Source: Stomatobaculum sp.
Lineage (GTDB): Bacteria; Bacillota_A; Clostridia; Lachnospirales; Lachnospiraceae
Assembly: GCA_017449925.1 (NCBI GenBank)
Contig: JAFSYO010000124.1
Coordinates: 43,295 to 107,294, forward strand
Direction of reading: 5' to 3'
DNA: 64,000 bases
The stretch's first letter is position 1. The number at the start of each line of letters is the position of its first letter. The notes under the pieces were generated by a model. That model was not told the origin of the DNA and did no database searches. It saw only the letters and a program-made list of their open reading frames with translations. Shown one piece after another: positions 52,078 to 61,806 of this stretch. A program made the translations under genes and the position numbers.

Positions 52078-53517
52078 TCACAGCGCCTTCGGCACCGCCC
52101 CGTCCTCGATGGGACAAGCGTAGCCCTCTTTAGTCCGTCTCAGGAATTCTTCCCTTGCCGCCTGAAGAAGTTCCGGTTTCTCAAAGAGGTCGATGGCGGC
52201 GCAGGCCAGCACTTTTCCAGCTGTCAGAAGGGCCTTGCGGCCGATGCTGCCGCCCCCGGAGGAGACGTTCTGCCAGCTGTGTCCCGGAGCGCCGCTCACG
52301 AAGGCCGCCGTGTGGATCTGGGCCGTGGGCGTCTGCCAGCTCACATCACCTACATCCGTGGACCCCGCCTGGAAAGCCGTGGTATGGTACAGGGGCACCA
52401 GGAAATCATTGATCCCCTTTTCGCCATTCCTGCTGAGCTTTGCCGTCTGCTCCGCGATCTCCGGATCCAGAGATGCCGCGAATCCCGGTGCTGTTTCTGT
52501 AGGACAGGTCTTCGCCAGCCGGTCCGCGAAATCGAGCTCCTGCGCCGTATAAGAAGGAAGCCCGACCTCCCTGAAATTCTCGAAAAGCAGCTCCTCCAGT
52601 ACAAAGTTCGGCACCAGCTCCGCGGTGCCGTCGATGAACTCCCGCTCCATCGTCGTCTCCGTCATGAGGGCGGCCCCTTCGGCGATCCGGTCCACCCGGC
52701 GCTGCAGCTTCACCGCATCCCTTACCTTCGCGGCCCGGACCATATAGAGCACTGCCGCGTGGTCCTGCACCACATTCGGGGACACCCCGCCGGTGTCCGT
52801 AATGGCGTAGTGGACTCTGCAGTCTGAGCTCATGTGCTCCCGCAGATACTGCACCCCGGTGTTCATCAGCTCCACCGCGTCCAGGGCGCTCCGCCCATGC
52901 TCCGGATCTCCCGCCGCGTGGGCAGCGACGCCCCGGAACCGGTACAGCACCTGAATGCAGGCGTTGTTGGTGCCGCTCACCACCTCGTTCGCGTCCTTCG
53001 GATGCCAGGTCAGCGCCGCGTCCAATTCCTCCCAGAGACGGTCCCTTCCAAAGAAAGCCTTCGCCGCGCCGCCCTCTTCCCCGGGGCAGCCGAAAAAGAC
53101 CACCGTGCCGGGACGGCCGCTCCTTTCAAGATAGTCTTTCACCGCGAAAGCCGCCGCCAGAGAACCCGCCCCCAGCATATTGTGGCCGCAGCCGTGGCCC
53201 GGCCCTCCCGGTACCACCGCCTTCTGCTCCGTGCAGTCCTTCTCCTGGCTCATCCCGTCCAGGGCATCGTACTCCCCCAGGATCCCGATCACCGGCCTGC
53301 CGCTGCCGAAGCTCCCCCGCACCGCAGTCTTAATGCCGCCGAAGCTCTCCGTCACCTCAAAGCCGTTTTCCCTGAGGACACGGCCATACAGCTCCGCCGC
53401 ATAAAACTCCTTCAGCGAAAGCTCCGGATGCGCCCAGATCTCGTCGCTCACATCTGTAAACAGCTTCCTTTCGCGGTCGATGTATTCCACCGCAGCCCGC
53501 TTCTCCCTGTTCTCCAT
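52078..53517 (-). CDS. M20-family amidohydrolase (AbgB/aminobenzoyl-glutamate hydrolase-like)
   Basis: 479 aa. The metal site is outlined by GEYDALDGM, GHGCGHNMLGAGS (Cys-His) and CPGEEGGAAK (catalytic Glu); TWHPKDANEVV and the dimerisation domain (FRGVAAHAAGDPEHGRSALD) follow. The closest recognised group is AbgB-like amidohydrolases, which cleave p-aminobenzoyl-glutamate or other N-acyl amino acids. AAGGAGAG sets the ATG at 53517 and rejects a start at 53640 that would run through the upstream terminator. Confidence 0.88.
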   Translation of the reverse strand: MENREKRAAVEYIDRERKLFTDVSDEIWAHPELSLKEFYAAELYGRVLRENGFEVTESFGGIKTAVRGSFGSGRPVIGILGEYDALDGMSQEKDCTEQKAVVPGGPGHGCGHNMLGAGSLAAAFAVKDYLERSGRPGTVVFFGCPGEEGGAAKAFFGRDRLWEELDAALTWHPKDANEVVSGTNNACIQVLYRFRGVAAHAAGDPEHGRSALDAVELMNTGVQYLREHMSSDCRVHYAITDTGGVSPNVVQDHAAVLYMVRAAKVRDAVKLQRRVDRIAEGAALMTETTMEREFIDGTAELVPNFVLEELLFENFREVGLPSYTAQELDFADRLAKTCPTETAPGFAASLDPEIAEQTAKLSRNGEKGINDFLVPLYHTTAFQAGSTDVGDVSWQTPTAQIHTAAFVSGAPGHSWQNVSSGGGSIGRKALLTAGKVLACAAIDLFEKPELLQAAREEFLRRTKEGYACPIEDGAVPKAL

Positions 53518-53590
53518 ATCTCTCCTTCTTCCGTTTTCCCTTCCGTGCAGTGTGCGGAGCAGATATTCCAAGGAACGCCGCTCCTGTAAG

Positions 53591-53630
53591 GGAAAACGGA
53601 CCCCTGTCTCGCAGCGAAACAGAGGTCCGG
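53591..53630 (-). terminator. Terminator of the amino acid ABC operon
   Basis: Minus strand GGACCTCTGT pairs with ACAGGGGTCC (one mismatch), followed by GTTTTCCCTT. Confidence 0.8.
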
Positions 53631-53652
53631 TTCTACACACAGTTTTCTTATG

Positions 53653-54399
53653 TCACAGCACCTTGGCCAGGAAATCCTTCAAGCGGTCGCTCTGGGGATT
53701 CCCGAAGATCTGGTCCGGGGTGCCCTCCTCAATGATCTTGCCCGATTCCATGAAGACCACGCGGTTTCCCACCTCCCGGGCAAAGCCCATCTCATGGGTC
53801 ACGCAGACCATGGTCATGCCTTCCTTTGCAAGGGCCTTCATTACTTCCAGCACCTCGCCGACCATCTCCGGGTCCAGGGCGGATGTGGGCTCGTCAAAGA
53901 GCATCACTTCAGGATTCATGCAGAGCGCGCGGACGATGGCCACACGCTGCTTCTGTCCGCCGGAAAGCTGCACCGGAAATGCGCTGGCGCGGTCCTCCAG
54001 GCCTACCCGCTTCAGCAGGTTCCTCGCCCGCTCCTCCGCGGTGCCCTTATCTTCTTTCTTCACGATAAGGGGAGCGATGGTCAAATTCTCCAGGATGGTC
54101 TTGTGGGGGAACAGGTTGAAGTGCTGGAACACCATTCCCATCTTCTGGCGGAATTTGTCCAGGTCGATGTTTTCTTTGCAGATGTCCGTCCCGTCGAATA
54201 CGATGGAACCTTCGGTGGGCTCCTCCAGCAGGTTCAGGCTGCGGAGGAAAGTGGACTTTCCGCTGCCGGAAGGTCCGATGACCACCATGACGTCTCCCTT
54301 GTTGATATCGATGTCGATCCCGTCCAGAGCGCGGATGCGCCCGCCGTTATAATGCTTTTTCAAACCGCTGACCTTGATCAGCACATTATCGCCTGTCAC
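53653..54399 (-). CDS. Polar amino acid ABC transporter, ATP-binding protein
   Basis: 248 aa with a GTG start. Walker [17 protein letters not shown]-loop [12 protein letters not shown], signature [15 protein letters not shown], Walker [15 protein letters not shown], switch [12 protein letters not shown] GlnQ-type ATPase energising import. Overlaps the permease gene by 14 bases. Confidence 0.95.
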   Translation of the reverse strand: MTGDNVLIKVSGLKKHYNGGRIRALDGIDIDINKGDVMVVIGPSGSGKSTFLRSLNLLEEPTEGSIVFDGTDICKENIDLDKFRQKMGMVFQHFNLFPHKTILENLTIAPLIVKKEDKGTAEERARNLLKRVGLEDRASAFPVQLSGGQKQRVAIVRALCMNPEVMLFDEPTSALDPEMVGEVLEVMKALAKEGMTMVCVTHEMGFAREVGNRVVFMESGKIIEEGTPDQIFGNPQSDRLKDFLAKVL

Positions 54400-55165
54400 T
54401 TACGCGCATCCTCCTTTCAAAGTACTGGATGATCTTGGAAGTCGGGAAGCAGAGGCAGAAATACAGGAACGTCGCGAGGATCAGGGGTTCCGCGATCAGG
54501 AAGGACGCGGACTGCACTGATTTCACGTTGAACATGATATCCTGCACGCCGATGGTATAGCAGACAGAACTCTCCTTGATGATGGTGACGAATTCGTTTG
54601 CCACCGCGGGAAGGATGTTCTTGATCGCCTGGGGAAGAACGATGAAACGCATAGTCTGCCCCTTGCTCATGCCGAGGCTCCGCGCCGCTTCCGTCTGTCC
54701 CTGGTCCACACCCTCGATGCCGCCTCTGATAACGTCCGACATATATCCGCCGGAGTTCAGGGCCAGGGCCACTGCACCGGGCAGGAAGCGCTCGAACTGG
54801 ATAAACCCGAAGAACGTGAACTTCGGCAGGGTGATCATGCCGAACACCACGTAGTAGACGAGGAACATCTGCACCAGCATAGGCGTGCAACGCACGAACT
54901 GCACGTAGGCGCCGGCGATCAGCCTGATCGGGTTGAACATGGACATCTTTTCATACCGGACCTTTTTGTCCGGATCGTCTGTCTTCTTCTTTGCCAGGCT
55001 CCGGAGCGGACGCACGTCCGAAAGCAGCATCAGCGCCAGGCCGAAGGCCAGGAAGAAACCGAAGAACACGGTGGTGACAGACAGGAGGATCGTCACGAGG
55101 AGTCCCTGCCTGAACAGCGTCCCGTAACGAAGGACCTTTTCCAAGGAAGCAAAGCTTGCAGCCAT
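54386..55165 (-). CDS. Polar amino acid ABC transporter, permease
   Basis: 259 aa with about five membrane helices ([38 protein letters not shown] and others). The EAA loop is [20 protein letters not shown], which contacts the ATPase. A charged 20-residue insert after the first helix ([18 protein letters not shown]) is longer than in typical HisM proteins. Follows the binding-protein gene after a 155-base gap that contains a hairpin. Confidence 0.94.
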   Translation of the reverse strand: MAASFASLEKVLRYGTLFRQGLLVTILLSVTTVFFGFFLAFGLALMLLSDVRPLRSLAKKKTDDPDKKVRYEKMSMFNPIRLIAGAYVQFVRCTPMLVQMFLVYYVVFGMITLPKFTFFGFIQFERFLPGAVALALNSGGYMSDVIRGGIEGVDQGQTEAARSLGMSKGQTMRFIVLPQAIKNILPAVANEFVTIIKESSVCYTIGVQDIMFNVKSVQSASFLIAEPLILATFLYFCLCFPTSKIIQYFERRMRVSDRR

Positions 55166-55206
55166 CCTGTTACCATACCTTTCCTGAAGATTGAATCGAT
55201 AAAAAG

Positions 55207-55243
55207 TGAGAGACCCCTCAGAAAATGGATCTCTGAGGGGTCT
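55207..55243 (-). terminator. Intercistronic hairpin between binding protein and permease genes
   Basis: Minus strand AGACCCCTCAGA pairs with TCTGAGGGGTCT; the T run after it is broken (CTCACTTTTTATC). Probably a partial terminator or RNA-stabilising hairpin. Confidence 0.7.
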
Positions 55244-55320
55244 TGATTATCAGGTCTGATGCGCGGCCGATCCGAAGAACCGCTCTTTTCAAAGTTGGAA
55301 CCTGACTCTGGGGAACCGGA

Positions 55321-56286
55321 TTACTGCTGGATCTTTCCTTCCGCGTCCAGCTGGCCCTCGTAGACATTGCCCTCGTCGGATGCCAGGTCGCCGGCTTCCG
55401 CGATGTAGTCTGCCATGGTGCCGTCAGCAAGAGCGTTGGCGATGACTTCGTTCACTGCCTTCAGCATCGCTTCGTTGCCCTTCTGGATCGCGATGGCGGA
55501 ACCCTCAGCATCATAGGGAACTTCCCAGGCGATGCAAAGTTCCGGATAGTTCTTCGCATACTGTTCCGCAACTGCGGTCTCGATGAACGCACCCTCCAGC
55601 TTGCCGGTGACCAGCTCGCTGACGATGTCCGTCACCTTCGCGAGGCCGATGATGTTCGCGTCGGGGGTATTCTCTTGGGCCAGGCCGTACTGAATGGAAC
55701 CGTTCTGCGCGCCTACCGGAAGGCCCTTGAAATCATCGTAGCTGGTGTACTTGTCCTTGTTGTCCTTGTGCACGCAGAAGCTCTGGCCGCCCAGATAGTA
55801 GATATCGGAGAAGTCGAACACTTCCTTGCGCTCCGGGCTCGGGCTGAAGCCGGAAATTCCGAGGTCGATGTTTCCGTTCTGCAGCTCCATCAGGATGCCG
55901 TCGAAGTCTATCGGGATGATCTGGAGCTCCAGACCCAGGTCATCGGCAATTCTCTTTGCCAGAGCCACGTCAAAACCGGAAAGCTCCGGCTCGCCGCTCT
56001 CGCTCACGTGATAGAACTCATAGGGAGCGAAGTCCGGGCTGGTTCCCACTGTAAGCTTGCCGGGAACGACTGTGGTCAGCTCCGCTGCCGGAGCCTCTTC
56101 CTTCTTCTCCTCTGCCTTTGTCTCTTCGGCCTTGGTCTCTTCCTTCTTTTCCTCTGCCTTTGTCTCTTCAGCCTTGGTCTCCGCTGCCGGAGCTGCTGTG
56201 GTGGTGGTGCTGCTGCTTCCGCCGCAGGCCGCCAGCATCGCAGTCATTGCAGCTGCAAGAATGGCACTCAGAATCTTTTTGCTCAT
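55321..56286 (-). CDS. Polar amino acid ABC transporter, substrate-binding lipoprotein
   Basis: 321 aa. Lipobox MLAACGGS, then a charged tandem linker (ETKAEETKAEEKKE repeated twice), then a family 3 solute-binding domain (LTVGTSPDFAPYEF, GFDVALAKRIADDLGLEL, FDGILMELQNGNIDLGISG). The Arg in SPSPERKEVFDFS would bind the amino acid carboxylate. GGGAGGAG precedes the ATG. First gene of the operon. Confidence 0.94.
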   Translation of the reverse strand: MSKKILSAILAAAMTAMLAACGGSSSTTTTAAPAAETKAEETKAEEKKEETKAEETKAEEKKEEAPAAELTTVVPGKLTVGTSPDFAPYEFYHVSESGEPELSGFDVALAKRIADDLGLELQIIPIDFDGILMELQNGNIDLGISGFSPSPERKEVFDFSDIYYLGGQSFCVHKDNKDKYTSYDDFKGLPVGAQNGSIQYGLAQENTPDANIIGLAKVTDIVSELVTGKLEGAFIETAVAEQYAKNYPELCIAWEVPYDAEGSAIAIQKGNEAMLKAVNEVIANALADGTMADYIAEAGDLASDEGNVYEGQLDAEGKIQQ

Positions 56287-56318
56287 AAATATGCTCCTCC
56301 CGTTGATAAAAATACAAA

Positions 56319-56363
56319 ATTATAACATTGAACAATTATAGCGCAATACAATCCATCCTACAA
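56319..56363 (-). promoter_or_regulatory. Promoter region of the amino acid ABC operon
   Basis: Two overlapping candidates: TTGTAG (56358-56363) / 17 / TATAAT (56335-56340), and TTGCGC / 16 / TATAAT (56319-56324). Confidence 0.6.
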
Positions 56364-56372
56364 GCGGAAGGG

Positions 56373-57671
56373 TCACTGTTTTTTTAGCAGTTCCAGAGCC
56401 TTTTCCAGCTGGGCGTCCTTCTCTCCGTTCAGCGTGTCTCCTTCTTCCGCCTTGATCTCCACGTCCGGAGCGATGCCTGTCCCGTGGAGGTCAAAGCCGT
56501 CCGGCGTGTAGTAATGCTGCGTGGTGACCTTCACCGCGGAGCCGTCTCCCAGGGGGATCACGAACTGGACGATCCCCTTTCCGAAGGTCTGGGTGCCCAC
56601 CAGCTGCGCCCGTCCGAAGTCTTTATAAGCGCCTGCGAAGATCTCGGAGCAGGAGGCGGAGTTGCCGTTCACCAGGAGGACGGTGGGAATATTCACATCG
56701 TGTCCATCCTTCGAGTAGTACTTTTCTCCGACGCCGCTTCTTCCCGCCGTATAGACCAGCAGTCCGTCCGGAAGCATGTAATCCAGCATCTCCACACAAG
56801 TCTGCACGATCCCGCCGGGGTTGTTCCTCAGGTCGATGATGAGTCGTTTCATGCCCTGCTCCTGAAGCGCTGTCACCGCCTCCTTGAACTGGTCCGCAGT
56901 GACCATTTCGAATTCGGAGATCTGGATGTAGCCGGTGTCATTGTCCTTCATCTCGTATTCTACCGTCGGCACATCGATGCTGCGGCGCGTCACCTTCATG
57001 GTGATCTCTTCCAGCTTGTCGCCGCGGAGCACTGTGATCTCCACGTCCGTGCCTTCCTCGCCCCGGATGTAGGTGGTGACAAAATAGTCCAGATCCTGGC
57101 CGGTGATCTCCTTCCCGTCTACCTTGTAGAGGATGTCGTCATTCTTCAGGCCTGCCTCTTCCGCGGGAGAGCCTTTGAACACCTTGATGATGGTGCAGAT
57201 CCCCGTATCCGGGTTCTGCTGGAGAAGAGCTCCAATGCCGGAATAGGTCCCCGAGGAGTCCTCCGTCAGTTTTTTGTATTCCTCCTCCGTGTAATACACA
57301 GAATAAGGATCGCCGAGTCCTTCCATCATGCCCGCGTAGATACTGTTCTCAACCGCTTCCGGGTCCTCGTCGAACAGGTAGTTCTTGTTGATGACCTTCT
57401 GCAGAAGACGGATCTTGCCGTCGATCTTGTCGTAATCAAGATCTTTTGGATTCGGCGCGGCTTCGACGTTCTCCACCGTGATCTCGCCGTGGGTGCCGGC
57501 TGCGCCGTCCTCGAAGCCGTCGTAATCACGAAGGAGGGAAAATACCACAAAGCCGGCGGTCACGATGCCCAGCAGCAGCATCAGAAGAACGCCTGCAATA
57601 AAACCGATCCAGAAACCGCCCTTCTTTTTGGCCTTGGGCATACTCTGCATTTCGTTGTTCATTTCGTCCAT
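56373..57671 (-). CDS. S41-family C-terminal processing protease
   Basis: 432 aa. One N-terminal membrane helix (FIAGVLLMLLLGIVTAGFVVF), a PDZ domain (about 150-235: GSPAEEAGLKNDDILYKVDG) and the S41 protease core with the nucleophile in NGNSASCSEIFAGA and the catalytic Lys in TQTFGKGIVQ. It cleaves proteins outside the membrane, often regulating wall hydrolases. It is last in the cell-wall cluster, 22 bases after the M23 gene. Confidence 0.93.
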   Translation of the reverse strand: MDEMNNEMQSMPKAKKKGGFWIGFIAGVLLMLLLGIVTAGFVVFSLLRDYDGFEDGAAGTHGEITVENVEAAPNPKDLDYDKIDGKIRLLQKVINKNYLFDEDPEAVENSIYAGMMEGLGDPYSVYYTEEEYKKLTEDSSGTYSGIGALLQQNPDTGICTIIKVFKGSPAEEAGLKNDDILYKVDGKEITGQDLDYFVTTYIRGEEGTDVEITVLRGDKLEEITMKVTRRSIDVPTVEYEMKDNDTGYIQISEFEMVTADQFKEAVTALQEQGMKRLIIDLRNNPGGIVQTCVEMLDYMLPDGLLVYTAGRSGVGEKYYSKDGHDVNIPTVLLVNGNSASCSEIFAGAYKDFGRAQLVGTQTFGKGIVQFVIPLGDGSAVKVTTQHYYTPDGFDLHGTGIAPDVEIKAEEGDTLNGEKDAQLEKALELLKKQ

Positions 57672-57693
57672 AACTGTTTTCCTTTACGCCGTA

Positions 57694-58968
57694 TCACGGG
57701 CTCACATATTTCAGCGGATTCAGGTAGGAACCGCCGGAACGGATCGCAAAGTGCAGATGCGGTCCTGTGGAAACACCGGTGGAGCCGACTTTTCCGATGG
57801 TCTGTCCCGCTTTTACCGTCTGTCCCTCACTGCAGTTGATCTTGGAGCAGTGCATGTAAAGCGTGTAGATCCCGCCGCCGTGACTGATCATGATCATATT
57901 GCCCGAAGCGCCGCTGTAGCCGGCTGACACCACTTCACCCGATGCCGCAGCTACGATATTGGTTCCGGTCGCGGCGCCGATGTCGACGCCGTTGTGATAG
58001 GTGCTGGCGCCCTTGGTGGGCGAGCTTCTCTTGCCGAAGGGAGAGGTGATCCTCCCGCTGGCGGGACAGGGCCAGATAAAGTGGATGGATCCAAGATCCT
58101 TCGCCGCTGCCTGTTTCTGGGACGCGGCCTTTGCGGCGGCTTCCGCTTCCCGCTTTCTTCTCGCCTCTTCTTCGGCCCTTTTCCGCTCTTCTTCCTCGCG
58201 CTTTTTGATCGTCGCTTCGATGGAGCGGATCTGCTCCTCCTGGGCGGCCAGCTGGGAATCATACGCACTGATCTCGCTCTGCGCATCGGAGATCTGGCTC
58301 TTGTACTTTGCAAGCTCCGTCCGTTTCTCGGACATCAGCGCCTTGACAGACTCCTGCTTCGCAGTTTCATCCTGCTGGAGCACCTGAAGTTCCGCCTTTT
58401 CCTCTTCCAGTTCTGACCTCTTGACCTCGATCGTCTCTACCGCAGCCTCGTAAACGTCCAGCTGGGCGCGGTCATAACTCGAGATCTTGTCGACATATTC
58501 CGCGCGGTTAAAGAAATCCGCCAGGTTTCCTGAAGTGAGCAGGAGATCCAGGAACCCTGTCTCTCCCTTCTCATACATGTATTTGATCCGGAGTTTCATG
58601 TCGTCGAACTGTTTGTCGGCAGTCTCTTCCGCCTCCTTCAGCTCCCCTTTGGTCACGTCCAGCTGTTCTTCCTTTTCGACGATCTCTCCGTTCAGGCGCT
58701 CGATCTCTCCTTCGATGGTCTCCAGGTTCTTATCCAGTTTTTCAAGATAGACCGTGACATCGTTTTTCAGCGTATTTAGCTCCGAGATCATGTTCTGCGT
58801 CCGCTTTTTTTCTTCCTGCAGCTTCTTTTTTGCCTCTGCAGCGGCGTCCAGCTTCTGTTTTTCCTCCTTCGTCGCCGCGGCATAGACAGGTTCAGAATAC
58901 CGCGCCGGAATGGAAGCAAACCCCAGAAACACCGCGAGGACAAAGCAGGCTTTTTGGATCTTTCTCAT
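57694..58968 (-). CDS. Secreted M23 peptidase with N-terminal coiled coil (EnvC/PcsB-like)
   Basis: 424 aa. Signal peptide, a long coiled coil (residues 30-270, rich in E/K/Q heptads), a Lys/Arg/Ala-rich hinge, and a LytM/M23 domain (about 300-424) with zinc ligands in YHNGVDIGAATG and the HLHFA motif (TGPHLHFAIRS). This is the layout of FtsEX-controlled wall activators. AGGAGG precedes the ATG. Lies directly after ftsX (9-base gap). Confidence 0.94.
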   Translation of the reverse strand: MRKIQKACFVLAVFLGFASIPARYSEPVYAAATKEEKQKLDAAAEAKKKLQEEKKRTQNMISELNTLKNDVTVYLEKLDKNLETIEGEIERLNGEIVEKEEQLDVTKGELKEAEETADKQFDDMKLRIKYMYEKGETGFLDLLLTSGNLADFFNRAEYVDKISSYDRAQLDVYEAAVETIEVKRSELEEEKAELQVLQQDETAKQESVKALMSEKRTELAKYKSQISDAQSEISAYDSQLAAQEEQIRSIEATIKKREEEERKRAEEEARRKREAEAAAKAASQKQAAAKDLGSIHFIWPCPASGRITSPFGKRSSPTKGASTYHNGVDIGAATGTNIVAAASGEVVSAGYSGASGNMIMISHGGGIYTLYMHCSKINCSEGQTVKAGQTIGKVGSTGVSTGPHLHFAIRSGGSYLNPLKYVSP

Positions 58969-58977
58969 AGAACCTCC

Positions 58978-59886
58978 TCAGACCTTCAGCTGTTTCCGAA
59001 TCGTAAAGAAGCTGACAAAAAAGCCGATCCCGATTCCCAGTCCTAAAGAAGCGGCCGCCATGGAAGGAAACAGTTCTTCCAGAGGAAGGAAGCGGAAAAT
59101 GTCGGACAGCATGTTAAAGCGTTCCATCAGATAAGCCGCGACCTTCCGGTACACAAGGGAGACGACAGCCAGGGGAAGCAGCGCTCCCACAAGGCCGATC
59201 ACGGTCCCCTCGATCACGAAGGGCGCCCGGATCATGCCGTTCGTGGCGCCGATCAGCCTCATGATGCGGTTCTCGGTTTTCCGGAATGCCGCCGCCACCG
59301 TGATCGTATTGCTGATAAGGAACACCGCCACCATCAAAAGGATCAGGATGATGCCGCCGGACAGGAGCGTAATGACGCGGTTGATGCGCATCAGGCTGGT
59401 CACGGCACTCCTGGAATAATTCACCTGCCGCACACCCTCCAGGGTGTTAAGCCACTGGACAAAGCCGTCCTGCTGACTGATCTCATTCAGAAGGATATTG
59501 TAAGAAGCGCTTCCCGCCAGGGGATTGTCCTGTTCGAACCCTGCCGCCAGCTCCTCCTTGCCTGCGAAGTACTCGTTCTTGAAAGTCTCCCAGGCTTCCT
59601 CCGCCGAGATAAATGTGATCTCCCGGATCTCCGGACGGGCGGCGATTTCTTCTCCGATCTTCCGGATCTCCCCTTCAGAAAGAGATTCCTGGAACAGGAC
59701 AGTGATGCCGACGTTGGACTCGGCGTTCTTCACTACGTAGTCCAGATTCTTCACTATACAAAAGAACATGCAGAGCAGAAAAATACAGGCGGATACCGTC
59801 GCCATGCTGGCGAGGGAGAACCGGAGGTTCCGCGTGATGTTTTTCAGTCCCTGCTTCAGGCAGTAACCTATTGTACTGAAATTCAT
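58978..59886 (-). CDS. ftsX: Cell division ABC transporter permease FtsX
   Basis: 302 aa. Four membrane helices (one near residues 25-45, three from about 175 on), a large extracytoplasmic loop (50-170) that would bind the M23 protein, and the FtsX core RIMRLIGATNGMIRAPFVIEG. Overlaps ftsE by 4 bases. Confidence 0.96.
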   Translation of the reverse strand: MNFSTIGYCLKQGLKNITRNLRFSLASMATVSACIFLLCMFFCIVKNLDYVVKNAESNVGITVLFQESLSEGEIRKIGEEIAARPEIREITFISAEEAWETFKNEYFAGKEELAAGFEQDNPLAGSASYNILLNEISQQDGFVQWLNTLEGVRQVNYSRSAVTSLMRINRVITLLSGGIILILLMVAVFLISNTITVAAAFRKTENRIMRLIGATNGMIRAPFVIEGTVIGLVGALLPLAVVSLVYRKVAAYLMERFNMLSDIFRFLPLEELFPSMAAASLGLGIGIGFFVSFFTIRKQLKV

Positions 59887-60557
59887 AACTGTAACTGCTC
59901 CCTGTCGCTTTTCAGCATACCTTTGTCCAGAACGATCACGCGCTTGCCCATCTTCTGCACGATCTCCCTGGAGTGGGTGATGACCAGCACCGTTGTGCCG
60001 CCTCGGTTGATCTCTTCCAGCAGCTCCATAATCTCATCCGCCGTCTTCGCGTCCAGATTGCCGGTGGGCTCGTCCGCCAGAAGAAGCTTCGGACGGTTCA
60101 CCAGCGCCCTGGCGATGGCGACTCTCTGCTGCTCTCCGCCGGACAGCTCGCTGACATTTGCCTTGTACTTGGAGGAAAGACCTACCATGGTCAGCATTTC
60201 AGGGACCGTTTCCCGGATCTCCCGTCCGGTCTTTCCGATGACCCGCTGGGCAAAGGCCACATTCTCATAGACATTCAAATGGCGCAGCAGCCGGAAATCC
60301 TGAAACACCACGCCGATGGTACGGCGGAATTTCGGGATCTGACTCCTGCGCATCTCATTCAGGGAAATATCGTTCACGATCAGCGATCCGGAGGTGGGCT
60401 CCGTCTCTTTCATCAGGAGCCTGACCAGCGTGGACTTGCCTGCTCCTGACCGCCCCATGATAAAAACAAATTCCCCGTCATCAATGTGAAGGCTCACGTT
60501 CTTCAGCGCCCGTGAGCCCCGCTCATATACTTTACTGACGTCATTCAGTTCAATCAT
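59883..60557 (-). CDS. ftsE: Cell division ATP-binding protein FtsE
   Basis: 224 aa. Walker A GRSGAGKSTLVRLL, Q-loop VVFQDFRLL, signature LSGGEQQRVAIARAL, Walker B LLLADEPTGNLD, switch VITHSREIV. It powers FtsX to switch on the M23 hydrolase at division or elongation sites. The ATG overlaps the stop of the CdaR-like gene by one base. Confidence 0.96.
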   Translation of the reverse strand: MIELNDVSKVYERGSRALKNVSLHIDDGEFVFIMGRSGAGKSTLVRLLMKETEPTSGSLIVNDISLNEMRRSQIPKFRRTIGVVFQDFRLLRHLNVYENVAFAQRVIGKTGREIRETVPEMLTMVGLSSKYKANVSELSGGEQQRVAIARALVNRPKLLLADEPTGNLDAKTADEIMELLEEINRGGTTVLVITHSREIVQKMGKRVIVLDKGMLKSDREQLQL

Positions 60558-61645
60558 CAGTAATCTATCGTCTCCATATACTTCATATATTTCACGACCA
60601 TCAGGGCGATCTTAAAGGTAATGGCGTCCTCGAACACCCGGAGGTCAAGCCCTGTGGTCTTCTGCAGCTTATCCAGGCGGTACACCAGCGTATTTCTGTG
60701 GATGTAGAGCTGGCGGGAAGTTTCAGACACATTCAGGCTGTTCTCAAAGAACTTGTTGATGGTCTGCAGCGTCTCCTCGTCGAAGTCGTCCGGATTCTTG
60801 CCTTCGAAGATCTCGCGGATGAACATTCTGCACAGCGGAATGGGAAGCTGGTAGATCAGTCTTCCGATCCCCAGACGGTTGTAGGCCACGATCTCCTGTC
60901 CGCTGTAGAAGATCTTTCCGACATCCAGCGCCATCTTCGCTTCTTTGTATGAGCGGGAGACCTCTTTGATCTCGTTGATGATGGTGCCGTAAGCGATGTT
61001 GACATTCGCGATGTCCGCGGCGTGAAGGCTGTTCAGGATCTCGGATGCTGTGCGGTCCAGGTCCTCATATCCTTCCCCGTCCCTGAGCTCTCTCACAAAA
61101 ATGATGTTCCTGCCGTCCACAGCCGTGACAAAGTCGCGGCTCTTTCCCGTGAAGAACCCGCGCACCGTCTCCAGGACATTGACGTCCCGGTCGTTTTTCG
61201 TCTCGATGATGAATACCGCCCTGCGGACATCCGTCTCGATGTGAAGCTTCTTCGCGCGGTTGTAGATATCCACCAGCAGAAGGTTGTCCAGCAGAAGATT
61301 CTTGACAAAGTTGTCCTTGTCAAAACGCTCCTTGTAGGCAGTCAGAAGGTTCTGCACCTGGAAGGCAGCCAGTTTGCCCACCATGTAAACATCTTCGCTC
61401 GCCCCCTGCGCCAGGAGCACGAATTCCAGCTGTCCTTCGTCGAAGATCTTGAAGAACTGACATCCGTTTACCACCTGGGAGTCCGCCGGAGACTCTGTAA
61501 ATGCAAAAGCAGCCGCTTCATAGGCTTCCGCCCCCTGAAACGTCGTCGCCAGGACCTTTCCGTCCGTATCGGTAATGCAGAGTTCAATGCGTGTAATGCC
61601 CTTCAGCCCGTCCAGTGTCGTCTGCAGTATCTGGTTTGAGATCAT
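60557..61645 (-). CDS. CdaR/PucR-family transcriptional regulator
   Basis: 362 aa. An N-terminal sensor part (ITRIELCITDTDGKVLATTF) resembling a CdaR sugar-diacid domain, a middle GGDEF-like CdaR domain (VNIAYGTIINEIKEVSRSYKEA), and the C-terminal PucR helix-turn-helix (NVSETSRQLYIHRNTLVYRL). AAAGGAG sets the ATG at 61645. It leads the FtsEX/M23/S41 unit, so it may tune wall remodelling; that link is inferred from the overlap with ftsE. Confidence 0.9.
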   Translation of the reverse strand: MISNQILQTTLDGLKGITRIELCITDTDGKVLATTFQGAEAYEAAAFAFTESPADSQVVNGCQFFKIFDEGQLEFVLLAQGASEDVYMVGKLAAFQVQNLLTAYKERFDKDNFVKNLLLDNLLLVDIYNRAKKLHIETDVRRAVFIIETKNDRDVNVLETVRGFFTGKSRDFVTAVDGRNIIFVRELRDGEGYEDLDRTASEILNSLHAADIANVNIAYGTIINEIKEVSRSYKEAKMALDVGKIFYSGQEIVAYNRLGIGRLIYQLPIPLCRMFIREIFEGKNPDDFDEETLQTINKFFENSLNVSETSRQLYIHRNTLVYRLDKLQKTTGLDLRVFEDAITFKIALMVVKYMKYMETIDY

Positions 61646-61695
61646 GATGTTCTCCTTTGCCAAATGATGAACGCGCATTATGCGGTTACCATAAT

Positions 61696-61724
61696 ATCAT
61701 AAGGCAATCTCACGGTGATATCAA
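61696..61724 (-). promoter_or_regulatory. Promoter of the CdaR-FtsEX-M23-S41 operon
   Basis: Minus strand TTGATA (61719-61724), 17-base spacer, TATGAT (61696-61701), about 50 bases before the start. Confidence 0.6.
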
Positions 61725-61806
61725 GCAATTTGTTGAAAATGCCGTTTTTTTTATGTGCATTTTTCACATTTCTACTCAAAAAAATTGTGAGATTTATCAA
61801 AGGGGC

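Noticed and set aside
49111..52827. Open frame of 1238 codons on the plus strand
   Set aside because: It lies entirely antisense to uvrA and the M20 gene, lacks a ribosome site and a recognisable domain, and has the His/Asp/Gln-rich look of a GC-skewed shadow frame.
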